Shown here one piece after another: positions 1 to 6,643 of a stretch of DNA of 14,660 nucleotides; position 1 is the stretch's first letter; each line of letters begins with the position of its first letter. The stretch spans positions 1 to 14,660 of the forward strand of contig JADCBH010000119.1 in the NCBI GenBank assembly GCA_020253595.1, written 5' to 3'. The position numbers were made by a program, and so were the translations under genes. Under the pieces are notes generated by a model. That model worked only from the letters and a program-made list of their open reading frames with translations, did no database searches and had not been told where the DNA came from. The stretch is from Brevundimonas sp. (GTDB lineage: Bacteria; Pseudomonadota; Alphaproteobacteria; Caulobacterales; Caulobacteraceae).

Positions 1-856
1 TCAGGGCGTCGATCTTGTTGAGGGCCAGGATCTCGGTCTTGTCGGCCAGGCCTTCGCCGTAGGCGTCGAGCTCGCCCCGGATGATGCGGTAGGCCCCCGC
101 CACGTCGTCCTGGGTGCCATCGACCAGGTGGATCAGGGAGGCGGAGCGCTCGACGTGGCCGAGGAACCGCGTTCCCAGCCCCGCCCCTTCGGACGCGCCC
201 TCGATCAGGCCGGGGATGTCGGCGATCACGAAGCGTTCCCCGGGGCTGAGATCGACCATGCCCAGGTTGGGGGCGAGCGTGGTGAAGGGGTAGTCGGCGA
301 TCTTGGGTCGAGCGGCGCTGGCGGCCGCGAGGAAGGTCGACTTGCCGGCGTTGGGAAGGCCCGCAAGACCGATGTCGGCGATCAGCTTGAGCCGCAGCCA
401 GATCCAGCGCTCCTGACCGTCCTGGCCGGGATTGGCGTGACGCGGCGCCTGATTGACCGGCCCCTTGAAGCGGACATTGCCCCAACCGCCGTTGCCGCCC
501 GACAGCAGGAGTTCGCGCTGGCCGGCCTCGACAAGGTCCAGAACCACAGTCTCCTTGTCCTCATCCAGCACCTGGGTGCCGACGGGGACCTTCAGCACCA
601 CGTCCTCGCCCTTGGCCCCGTGCATCTGGCGGCCCTGGCCGTGACCGCCGGTACCGGCCTTGAAATGCTGCTGGTAGCGATAGTCGATCAGGGTGTTCAG
701 CCCCTCGACCGCCTCGATCCAGACATAGCCGCCGTTGCCACCGTCGCCGCCGTCCGGCCCGCCGTTCGGAATGAACTTCTCGCGCCGGAACGACACCGAG
801 CCCGCGCCGCCGTTGCCGGAGCGGATGTAGATCTTGGCCTGGTCCAGAAATTTCAT
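1..856 (-). CDS. obgE: Obg family GTPase CgtA/ObgE, C-terminus cut off by window edge
   Basis: This is the ribosome-associated Obg GTPase that acts in late 50S assembly and in growth and stress control. The reading frame starts at the ATG complement of 854-856 (MKFLDQAKIYIRSG) and runs off the window after about 285 codons. The N-terminal part (about residues 1-158) is the glycine-rich Obg fold, with runs such as NGGPDGGDGGNGG. The G domain follows: P-loop GLPNAGKST near residues 166-174 (Lys172), the switch segment with DYPFTTL, G3 DIPGLIEGAS, and G4 NKID at Asn280. Family members are usually about 340-355 residues, so the end of the G domain and any C-terminal tail lie outside the window. 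The Shine-Dalgarno is weak (AAGAA upstream). It is transcribed divergently from divL. Identification is very secure; only the 3' end is unseen. Confidence 0.96.
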   Translation of the reverse strand, partial: MKFLDQAKIYIRSGNGGAGSVSFRREKFIPNGGPDGGDGGNGGYVWIEAVEGLNTLIDYRYQQHFKAGTGGHGQGRQMHGAKGEDVVLKVPVGTQVLDEDKETVVLDLVEAGQRELLLSGGNGGWGNVRFKGPVNQAPRHANPGQDGQERWIWLRLKLIADIGLAGLPNAGKSTFLAAASAARPKIADYPFTTLAPNLGMVDLSPGERFVIADIPGLIEGASEGAGLGTRFLGHVERSASLIHLVDGTQDDVAGAYRIIRGELDAYGEGLADKTEILALNKIDAL

Positions 857-869
857 CGACGCATTCTTG

Positions 870-964
870 TGGGCGCTAACGCTCGGCTCGCGGAGCCTCG
901 CTGCTTGAGCGCGGATTGGTGGGCGCTACCGCTCGCGGCGCGGTCGCTCGCTGCTTGAGCGCGG
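870..964. repeat. Two 45-bp copies of an intergenic repeat, 50-bp period
   Basis: Positions 870-914 and 920-964 are two copies of one sequence, 38 of 45 bases identical by hand alignment. Each begins TGGGCGCTAMCGCTCG and ends CGCTGCTTGAGCGCGG. Each copy is partly self-complementary at its ends (GCGCT ... AGCGC), so it can fold into a hairpin. The mismatches cluster in the middle, as expected for a REP-like element with conserved ends. The copies lie in the divergent spacer between obgE and divL and are non-coding as far as I can see; the frame crossing them is a shadow. Whether this is a genome-wide repeat family cannot be judged from one window. Confidence 0.75.
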
Positions 965-997
965 CTTATGACCGATAAGGCCGACGATTTACAGGCG

Positions 998-1039
998 GAC
1001 TCCTGCGATGCGGTCGCGTCTGCGCTATGGTCGTGATTC
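998..1039. promoter_or_regulatory. Two GANTC (CcrM-type methylation) sites upstream of divL
   Basis: GACTC at 998-1002 and GATTC at 1035-1039 both match GANTC, the target of the cell-cycle methyltransferase CcrM in Caulobacterales, whose methylation state is read by GcrA at many promoters. They lie 63 and 26 bases upstream of the divL ATG. A loose sigma-70-like -10 (TATGGT, 1026-1031) lies between them, but I see no convincing -35. The sites are certain; their role in divL transcription is inference, and two sites in 204 bp could arise by chance. Confidence 0.45.
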
Positions 1040-1060
1040 GGCATCAACGGGCGGGACGGC

Positions 1061-3385
1061 ATGGCGGAGGCCGATATCGCATTCGCAGCAGCGGCGGGGG
1101 CGGCGGGACTGGCGCTCGCCGTCAGCGCATGGGCGTGGCGGTTCCAGAAGGATGCGCGTGCCCGGCTGGACGCAGCTGAAGCGGTTCGTGACGCGGCAGA
1201 GCGCCAGGCGACGGCGGGTCTGGGCGCGGTGGCGGCCTTCGACGAGGTGCGGCTGGGTTTGACGCCCGATGAGCCGCCGATCCTTCTGGGTGGCGAATCG
1301 AGAATCGCGGCGGCGCGGACAGCGCTCGCTGGAGAGACGCAAGGCACGACCGCGGTCGTGATCGCCGAGGCCCTGCACGCCCGACACGCCGAGCTGATCG
1401 ATCGACTTCTCGCCGAGGGCACCCCGTTCCGGGCGCACGATCCCGAGAGCGGCTGGACCATCGAGGGCCGCACCGATGCCGGCGTGGCCTGGTTGCGACT
1501 GAGCGAGCGGGGCGAGACGGCGCCCGCTGCAGAGCCTTCGCTGGGCGCAGGCCTGATCGCCGAGGCCTCGCCCTCCCCGGCCTGGGTCCTCGACCACGAC
1601 GGTGCGCTGGTATGGGCCAACCGCGCCTGGCTGGCCGAAACGGGATGCGACAGCCTGGAGGCCGCGCGGGAGCGTCACGCCTCGTTCGATCGCGGCGCCG
1701 ATCAGCTGGCGGCCGAGGCCGGGCGGATCGGGGCGCGTCAGGAAGGCTTCCGCTGGACCCCGGGCGATGGACGCCGTCGCGCGTGGAAGATCATCGCCGA
1801 GCCGATCGGCGGGGCCGGGGGTCCCGTGCTGGTCTTCGCCCTCGACATGACAGAGGCAGAAGAGACCCGCGACACCCTTCGTCGCCATGTCGAGGCGCAC
1901 GACGAGACGCTGAACCACCTGGCCGATGCCGTCGCCATCTTCGGCCCGTCGCGGCGGCTGGCCTTCCATAATACCGCCTTCCAGGCCCTGTTCGGGCTGG
2001 ATGCCGCCTGGCTGGACGAACGGCCGACCCACGCGGAGCTGCTGGACCGGCTGCGCCAGCGCCGAATGCTGCCGGAAGTGGTCGACTACGCAGGCTGGAA
2101 GTCGCGGGAGCTGGAGTTCTATGGGGCCGCAGAGGCCGCACCGGACGAGAGCTGGTCCCTGCCCGACGGCCGCACGCTGCGGATCGTGCGCCAGCCCCAT
2201 CCGCTGGGTGGCATCCTGCTGCTGTTCTCCGACATCACCGGCGAGCTGAACCTGCGTAGCCGCTTCAATGCCCAGCTGCAGGTCCAGACGGCCACGCTCG
2301 ACAAGCTGAACGACGCCGTCGCCGTGTTCGGTTCGGACGGCCGGCTGCGTCTGCACAACGACGCCTTCGAAAACTTTTGGCGGCTTTCCGCCGAGCAGCT
2401 GAGGGATGCCGGGGATTTCGACGCCATCGCGGCACTGCTGAAGACGCACCTGCCCGATGCGGCCCTGTGGCTGGAACTCAAGGCCCGCGTCGCCGATCCC
2501 GACCCGGAAAGCCGTATCCCGGTTTCAGGCGAGGGGCGCACGACCGACAGCCGCATCGCCGCCTGGCAGACCCGCCCCCTGCCGGATGGCGCGACCCTGG
2601 TCGCCTTCTCCGACGTGACCGCCCGGCGCGAACTGGAACAGGCCCTGGCCCAGCGCGAGGCGGCGCTGAAGGAAAGCCAGGCCCTGAAGCGGGAGTTCGT
2701 GGGCTCGGTCAGCTATGAGCTCAGAACGCCGCTGACGACCATCGTGGGCTATTCCGAACTGCTGGAATCCATGGGCGACCTGCCGGAACGCAGCCGTCAG
2801 CATGCCGGCGCGATCCGCGTCGCAGCGGGACAGCTCGCTGCCTCCATCGACGACGTGCTGGACATGGCCCAGATCGACGCAGGGGAGATGGAGCTGTCGC
2901 TCGGCGACGTGCGTCTGAGGGACCTGTTCAGCGACGCGGTCGGTCGGCATCGTCCGAGGATCGAGGGCCGGGGCGCCAGCCTGAAGGCCATGGCGACCGC
3001 GAATCTGCCCATGCTGCGCGCAGATGCCCGGCGTTTGGGGCAGGCGGTCGACCATCTTCTGGACAACGCCGCCCGCTCCGTCTCCGAAGGCGGTGCGGTG
3101 ATCCTGAAGGCGGAAGCCAATGCCACCGAGGTTCGCATTCGGGTCGAGGACACCGGTCGGGGCATTCCGTACCATCTGCAGGCCCATGTCTTTGATCGCT
3201 TCGTCAAGCGCGAGCGCGGCGGGCCGGGCGTGGGTCTGGCGCTGGTCAAGGCCCTGGTGGAGTTGCACGGCGGCTGGGCCGCGGTAGAAAGCGAACCCGG
3301 AAAGGGCGCGGACTTCATCCTGCACCTGCCTCTGGAGGCTGAAGGCGCCACCGCCGAGCCTGAACTCGCCGAGGGTAGGGCTTAG
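1061..3385 (+). CDS. divL: DivL-type cell-cycle kinase with tyrosine in place of the phosphoaccepting histidine
   Basis: A 774-residue protein, close to the 769 residues of Caulobacter DivL. In order: an N-terminal hydrophobic segment (about 5-27); a linker; three PAS-like domains (about 165-265 with PSPAWVLDHDG, 285-395 with LADAVAIFGPS, 415-522 with LNDAVAVFGSDG); a short coiled segment; the HisKA dimerisation domain (about 540-605); and an HATPase domain (about 645-765). The H-box reads SYELRTPL, so residue 552 is Tyr where kinases carry His, matching Tyr550 of Caulobacter DivL. The ATP-binding boxes look intact: N-box with Asn669, DTGRG at 697-701, and a G2 box GGPGVGLAL. In Caulobacter, DivL binds phospho-DivK and controls the CckA-ChpT-CtrA phosphorelay at the cell pole; the same role is inferred here. 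The ATG lies within AACGGGCGGGACGGCATGG, without a strong Shine-Dalgarno. The last residues come from repeat-like DNA. Confidence 0.93.
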   Translation: MAEADIAFAAAAGAAGLALAVSAWAWRFQKDARARLDAAEAVRDAAERQATAGLGAVAAFDEVRLGLTPDEPPILLGGESRIAAARTALAGETQGTTAVVIAEALHARHAELIDRLLAEGTPFRAHDPESGWTIEGRTDAGVAWLRLSERGETAPAAEPSLGAGLIAEASPSPAWVLDHDGALVWANRAWLAETGCDSLEAARERHASFDRGADQLAAEAGRIGARQEGFRWTPGDGRRRAWKIIAEPIGGAGGPVLVFALDMTEAEETRDTLRRHVEAHDETLNHLADAVAIFGPSRRLAFHNTAFQALFGLDAAWLDERPTHAELLDRLRQRRMLPEVVDYAGWKSRELEFYGAAEAAPDESWSLPDGRTLRIVRQPHPLGGILLLFSDITGELNLRSRFNAQLQVQTATLDKLNDAVAVFGSDGRLRLHNDAFENFWRLSAEQLRDAGDFDAIAALLKTHLPDAALWLELKARVADPDPESRIPVSGEGRTTDSRIAAWQTRPLPDGATLVAFSDVTARRELEQALAQREAALKESQALKREFVGSVSYELRTPLTTIVGYSELLESMGDLPERSRQHAGAIRVAAGQLAASIDDVLDMAQIDAGEMELSLGDVRLRDLFSDAVGRHRPRIEGRGASLKAMATANLPMLRADARRLGQAVDHLLDNAARSVSEGGAVILKAEANATEVRIRVEDTGRGIPYHLQAHVFDRFVKRERGGPGVGLALVKALVELHGGWAAVESEPGKGADFILHLPLEAEGATAEPELAEGRA

Positions 3386-3402
3386 GGAGTAGGGCTTAGG
3401 TA
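3375..3402. repeat. 14-bp tandem repeat, two copies, overlapping the divL stop
   Basis: Positions 3375-3388 (GTAGGGCTTAGGGA) and 3389-3402 (GTAGGGCTTAGGTA) differ at one base. The first copy holds the last divL codons and its TAG stop at 3383-3385, so the C-terminal residues of DivL are encoded by the repeat. A related sequence in inverted orientation lies at 3495-3518. Confidence 0.7.
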
Positions 3403-3476
3403 TCCATAGCGTTGCGAGGGTCCGGCTCACCCGCCTCAACCAGAATCAGTCCCCGCGCTGCCAAACTGCGAGATCC

Positions 3477-3518
3477 GGATACCCATTGATCGACAGCCCT
3501 ACCCAAACCCCAAGCCCT
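3477..3518. repeat. Inverted counterpart of the TAGGGCTTAGG repeat
   Basis: The reverse complement of 3495-3518 contains AGGGCTTGGGG and GGGTAGGGCT, resembling the tandem repeat at 3375-3402. GGATACC at 3477-3483 is complementary to GGTATCC at 3399-3405. Together these make an imperfect inverted repeat enclosing about 70 bp between divL and phaZ. It could be a folded RNA, a small non-autonomous element or degenerate repeats. No ORF inside it is convincing. The rest of the 3386-3597 gap holds one GANTC site (3443-3447) and nothing else I can name. Confidence 0.5.
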
Positions 3519-3597
3519 CGCTTCCCATAAATCCTTTTGCAGCGAAGCGCGTTCTATGCTGCCTTGCCGCTCCGGCGAGGGCCGTCTCAAGGATCCC

Positions 3598-4878
3598 ATG
3601 CTCTACGCGCTTCACGAGCTCGCCTATTCTTCGGCGCAGCCATTCCGGTTCGGGGCCCAGTTTGCCCGCAAGTTCTGGAAATCGCCCTTTAATCCGGCGT
3701 CACAGACGGCCCTTGGCAGGACCGCCTATGCCTCAGCCGAGTTGTTCGAGAGCGTCACACGCCGCTATGGCAAGCCGGCCTGGGGACTGGACGTCATCAA
3801 CATCGACGGCCATCCCGTTCGCACCACGGAACAGGTCATCTGGCAGAGCCCTTGGGTCCGGCTGATCCGGTTCGCCCGCAACGTGGGCGACCTGAAACGG
3901 GCAAGGAAGGCAGTGGCGGCCCCCAGCGTGCTGATCGTCGCGCCGCTGTCAGGCCACTATGCGACGCTGCTGCGCGGAACGGTCGAGACCTTCCTTCAGG
4001 ATCACGACGTCTACGTCACCGACTGGGTCAATGCCCGTCAGGTGCCGATGCTGGAAGGCCGTTTCGACTTCTACGACTACATCGACCACGTCCGCGAGAT
4101 GCTGGCCCAGATCGGTCCGCGCGCCCACGTCGTCGGCGTCTGCCAGCCGGGACCGCCGGTGCTGGCCGCCGCCGCGGTGATGGCGGCCGAGAATGATCCG
4201 AACCGGCCCGCGTCCATGACCTTCATGGGCTCGCCGATCGACGCGCGCCTGTCGCCGACGGTCACGAACCAGCTGGCGGAGGCCAAGCCCTTCACCTGGT
4301 TCCAGTCCAACATGATCCACACCGTGCCCTGGCCCTATCCGGGGTTCGGGCGCGAGGTCTACCCGGGCTTCGTCCAGCTCTACAGCTTCATGTCGATGAA
4401 CGAGCAGCGTCACACCGACGCCCACTGGGACTACTTCACCAGTCTGGTTCGCGGCGACGGCGACGGGGTCGAGAAGCACGAGCAGTTTTACGATGAGTAT
4501 CTGTCGGTGCTGGACCTGACCGAGGAGTTCTATCTCCAGACCATCGACATCGTGTTCCAGCAGCACCTGCTACCGCGCGGCCTGCTTGAACATCGGGGCC
4601 GGCGCGTCGACCTGACCAAGATCACCGACATCGGCCTGATGACCGTCGAGGGCGAGAAGGACGACATCTCCGGTGTCGGCCAGACCCAGGCGGCGCATGG
4701 CCTGTGCACCAGTATTCCCGACGACCGGCGGGTGCTTTACGTCCAGCCCGAGGTCGGCCACTACGGCGTCTTCAACGGGCGGCGGTTCCGCGAGGACATC
4801 TACCCCCGCGCCCGGGACTTCATCGCCGCCAATGAAAAGCTCTCCGACGTATCGGACCGGTCAGCGACTGCCGCTTGA
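3598..4878 (+). CDS. phaZ: Intracellular polyhydroxyalkanoate (PHB) depolymerase
   Basis: A 426-residue alpha/beta-hydrolase of the intracellular PHB depolymerase family, which mobilises carbon stored in PHA granules in the cytoplasm. The nucleophile motif is GVCQPG with Cys182, not the Ser of most lipase boxes; this family is known to use a Cys-Asp-His triad. Matching acid and base are seen at Asp355 (GEKDDISG, Asp356 is adjacent) and His388 (VGHYGVF). These positions nearly coincide with the Cys183/Asp355/His388 I recall for the Ralstonia enzyme. I chose the ATG at 3598 (MLYALHELAYSS), preceded by AAGGA at 3589-3593, over the in-frame ATG at 3556, because the 14 extra residues are not family-like and have no ribosome site. 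There is no signal peptide, consistent with an intracellular enzyme. No PHA synthase or phasin gene is in the window. Its last 47 bases overlap the next gene. Confidence 0.93.
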   Translation: MLYALHELAYSSAQPFRFGAQFARKFWKSPFNPASQTALGRTAYASAELFESVTRRYGKPAWGLDVINIDGHPVRTTEQVIWQSPWVRLIRFARNVGDLKRARKAVAAPSVLIVAPLSGHYATLLRGTVETFLQDHDVYVTDWVNARQVPMLEGRFDFYDYIDHVREMLAQIGPRAHVVGVCQPGPPVLAAAAVMAAENDPNRPASMTFMGSPIDARLSPTVTNQLAEAKPFTWFQSNMIHTVPWPYPGFGREVYPGFVQLYSFMSMNEQRHTDAHWDYFTSLVRGDGDGVEKHEQFYDEYLSVLDLTEEFYLQTIDIVFQQHLLPRGLLEHRGRRVDLTKITDIGLMTVEGEKDDISGVGQTQAAHGLCTSIPDDRRVLYVQPEVGHYGVFNGRRFREDIYPRARDFIAANEKLSDVSDRSATAA

Positions 4879-5557
4879 GGGCGGCGGCCACCTCAGGCTG
4901 AGCGTCAATCCGAGGGCGCGGCGCATCTCCATCCGCATCGATGGCCGTCGCGGCGAGGCGGTGGCTGTCGCGCCGTCCGAGCGACGTCTGGCCGACGCCG
5001 TCGCCTTCGCCCGCTCCAAGTCGGACTGGATTTCCGAGCGGTTGTCGGCCCGCCCGGCCGGCGCGGTGCTGGAGCCGGGGGCGGTCGTTCCGGTGGAAGG
5101 GCGGCCTGTTCGGCTGGAGGCGACACCCGGGAACGGGGCCGCGCGACTGATCGATGGTCCTGACGGTCCGCGCATCGTGTCCGGTGGCGAGGGCGAGGCC
5201 TATGCCCGGCGCGTCATGAACCTGCTGAAGCGGCTGGCGCGCGAGCGGCTGGCGGAGCGGACCGAGGTTCACCGTCTGGCCCTGAGACAAGGGCCGGTCA
5301 GCATCGCCATCAATGACGCCGGAACGCGCTGGGGCTCCTGCACGCCGCGAACGCGGTCGATCCGCTATTCCTGGCGGGTGATTCTGGCCCCGCCGACGAT
5401 CCTGGACTACCTGGCCGCGCATGAGGTGGCCCATCTGGTCCACGCCGACCACAGCCCGGCCTACTGGTCGTTGGTCAGAGGCCTCGTCGGGGACCCCCGG
5501 CCCCATCGCGCCTGGCTGAGGGCCAACGGCGCGGCGCTTCACGCCATTGGCCGCTGA
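4832..5557 (+). CDS. YgjP-type (DUF45, SprT-like) metal-dependent hydrolase
   Basis: A 241-residue protein of the YgjP/DUF45 family of putative zinc metallopeptidases. The N-terminal part has the beta-rich family opening (NPRARRISIRID, about 26-37). The C-terminal part carries RWGSC (166-170) and the zinc motif HEVAH at 197-201 (His197, Glu198, His201), followed by HADHSPAYW, which offers a third ligand such as His207. The physiological substrate of this family is not established. The ATG at 4832 (MKSSPTYRTG) gives a 47-base overlap with phaZ; the frame stays open further upstream, but that sequence is the phaZ shadow. No strong Shine-Dalgarno is visible, so translation may be coupled to phaZ. 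A slightly later start is possible, but I see no ATG for one before the conserved region. Confidence 0.85.
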   Translation: MKSSPTYRTGQRLPLEGGGHLRLSVNPRARRISIRIDGRRGEAVAVAPSERRLADAVAFARSKSDWISERLSARPAGAVLEPGAVVPVEGRPVRLEATPGNGAARLIDGPDGPRIVSGGEGEAYARRVMNLLKRLARERLAERTEVHRLALRQGPVSIAINDAGTRWGSCTPRTRSIRYSWRVILAPPTILDYLAAHEVAHLVHADHSPAYWSLVRGLVGDPRPHRAWLRANGAALHAIGR

Positions 5558-5630
5558 GACCAAACCGGGAACAAACCCATCTTATTGTCCTAGCGTGGAG
5601 GCCGTGCTTCCTGACGGCACGGAGGTCCCC

Positions 5631-6125
5631 ATGGGCAGGGCCAAATCAGCTCTCGATCATCTCAACAGCGGGCGTGAACCGCACATCATCCACGTCATCC
5701 CGCCCGGGGCACCCGGCTATCGGGAGGCGAACGGCGGCGCGATGGTGGTCTCTTCACCCGCCGAGGTCGATGAAATGGTCCGCCGGATCGGGCCGGGCGA
5801 GGTCGCCACGCTGGACGATCTGAGGGCGGCTCTGGCACACCGTCACGGCGTGGAAACCGCCTGCCCGGTCTCGACCGCCATCTTCGCCGGCATGTCGGCC
5901 CGCGCGGCAGAGGAGTTGCGCCATGCCGGTCGGTCACCGGATCAGCTCACGCCACGGTGGCGGCTTTTGAAGCGCGGTGGCTTTCTCAACCCCAAGCTTC
6001 CGGGTGGGGTCGAGCGCCAGAAGATGCTTCTGGAGTCCGAGGGCGTGAAGGTCTCGCCGCTGCGCAAGCACTTGGCCGTTTTCGACTATGAGGCGCGTCG
6101 CGCTGCGGGCCTTGGGGAGTCCTGA
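5631..6125 (+). CDS. Alkyltransferase-like (MGMT DNA-binding fold) protein lacking the acceptor cysteine
   Basis: A 164-residue protein whose residues about 53-139 follow the O6-alkylguanine-DNA alkyltransferase DNA-binding domain. GPGEVATLDDLRAALA (54-69) matches the segment before the helix-turn-helix, and GGFLNPKLPGGVERQKMLL (116-134) matches the conserved G-x-G-G-L-x-x-K-x-x-LL region. Where the repair enzyme has PCHRV, this reads PRWRL (108-112), so the alkyl-accepting Cys is Arg. It is therefore likely an ATL-type binder or sensor of damaged DNA rather than a suicide repair enzyme. Cys78 and Ser81 lie in ACPVST but not at the acceptor position. The N-terminal ~50 residues (HIIHVIPPGAPGY) are an extension. 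The ATG at 5631 is preceded by an excellent GGAGGT (5621-5626); a TTG at 5547 opens the same frame but is rejected. Function is inferred from family resemblance only. Confidence 0.72.
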   Translation: MGRAKSALDHLNSGREPHIIHVIPPGAPGYREANGGAMVVSSPAEVDEMVRRIGPGEVATLDDLRAALAHRHGVETACPVSTAIFAGMSARAAEELRHAGRSPDQLTPRWRLLKRGGFLNPKLPGGVERQKMLLESEGVKVSPLRKHLAVFDYEARRAAGLGES

Positions 6126-6126
6126 G

Positions 6127-6621
6127 GTGCTCAGGATCACGCTCATCGGCCTCGCCGTCGTCGTGGCGTCGGGTCTCGTCCTGGTGGTCGTCGGTGTTTT
6201 GCTGCCGGCGACCACCCGATCAGAACGCGAGGCACTGCTCCGGGCGCCTGTGCCGACGGTCTTCGCGACAGTCACTGACGTTGCCGATCAGGCACGGTGG
6301 CGTAGCGATGTTGAGCGGGTTCAGGTCGCGGAGAATGGCCTGACGTGGCGCGAAACGACGGGATCGGGCGTAGAGATCGCCTTTCGGCTGATCGAGTCGA
6401 GACCCAACGAGGCCTACGTCATCGAGTACGAGTCGCCGCAAGGATTCAAAGGGCGGTGGACAGGTCATTTCGTTTCAGTAGGGGATACGACCCGGTTGAC
6501 CATGACGGAGACAGTCACCATCGCTTCGCCGATTGGCCGGGTCATCGGCCGTCTGGTCGCTCCGCCGGGGGCGCACATGGAGCGTTACCTGGCCGATCTT
6601 CAGGCCGCACTCGAGGCCTGA
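6127..6621 (+). CDS. Membrane-anchored SRPBCC (START-like) domain protein
   Basis: A 164-residue protein with one hydrophobic segment (about residues 3-27, LRITLIGLAVVVASG) followed by a START-like/polyketide-cyclase fold (about 36-162). Typical features are an opening like RAPVPTVFATVTDVADQARW, alternating strands (LTWRETTG, FRLIESRPNEAYVIEY, GRWTGHFVSVGDTTRLTMTETV), and a long closing helix GAHMERYLADLQAAL. SRPBCC domains bind hydrophobic ligands; the ligand here is unknown. I chose GTG at 6127, seven bases after GGGGAG (6114-6119) and one base after the stop of the upstream gene. The ATG at 6088 would overlap that gene by 38 bases and has no ribosome site. It is probably co-transcribed with the gene before it. 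It converges with the PBP gene across only 22 bp. Confidence 0.7.
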   Translation: MLRITLIGLAVVVASGLVLVVVGVLLPATTRSEREALLRAPVPTVFATVTDVADQARWRSDVERVQVAENGLTWRETTGSGVEIAFRLIESRPNEAYVIEYESPQGFKGRWTGHFVSVGDTTRLTMTETVTIASPIGRVIGRLVAPPGAHMERYLADLQAALEA

Positions 6622-6643
6622 ACGACCAGGGCCGGCCGGCCAC

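Noticed and set aside
128..958. Long plus-strand open frame of 276 codons antisense to obgE
   Set aside because: The minus strand encodes a full-motif Obg GTPase; the plus-strand frame is a high-GC shadow and runs into the repeat.
1025..2449. 474-codon minus-strand frame antisense to divL
   Set aside because: Composition is Gln/Arg/Gly-rich without domains, and it lies opposite a recognisable PAS/HisKA protein.
3556..3597. Upstream in-frame ATG for phaZ
   Set aside because: No ribosome site, and the extra 14 residues do not look like the family; the ATG at 3598 has AAGGA before it.
3396..3599. 67-codon minus-strand frame in the divL-phaZ gap
   Set aside because: It overlaps the inverted repeat and the phaZ ribosome site and has no recognisable feature; treated as chance.
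5570..5600. GGAAC plus CGTGG as an ECF/EcfG-type promoter, or a GAAC-type SOS box, before the MGMT-like gene
   Set aside because: Spacing between GGAAC and CGTGG is 21 bases, too long for an ECF promoter, and there is no second GAAC or GTTC at the SOS spacing.
6630..6641. GGCCGGCCGGCC palindrome between the convergent SRPBCC and PBP genes as a bidirectional terminator
   Set aside because: It is self-complementary, but a 12-base GGCC run forms only a very short hairpin and there is no T-tract; such runs are common at this GC content.
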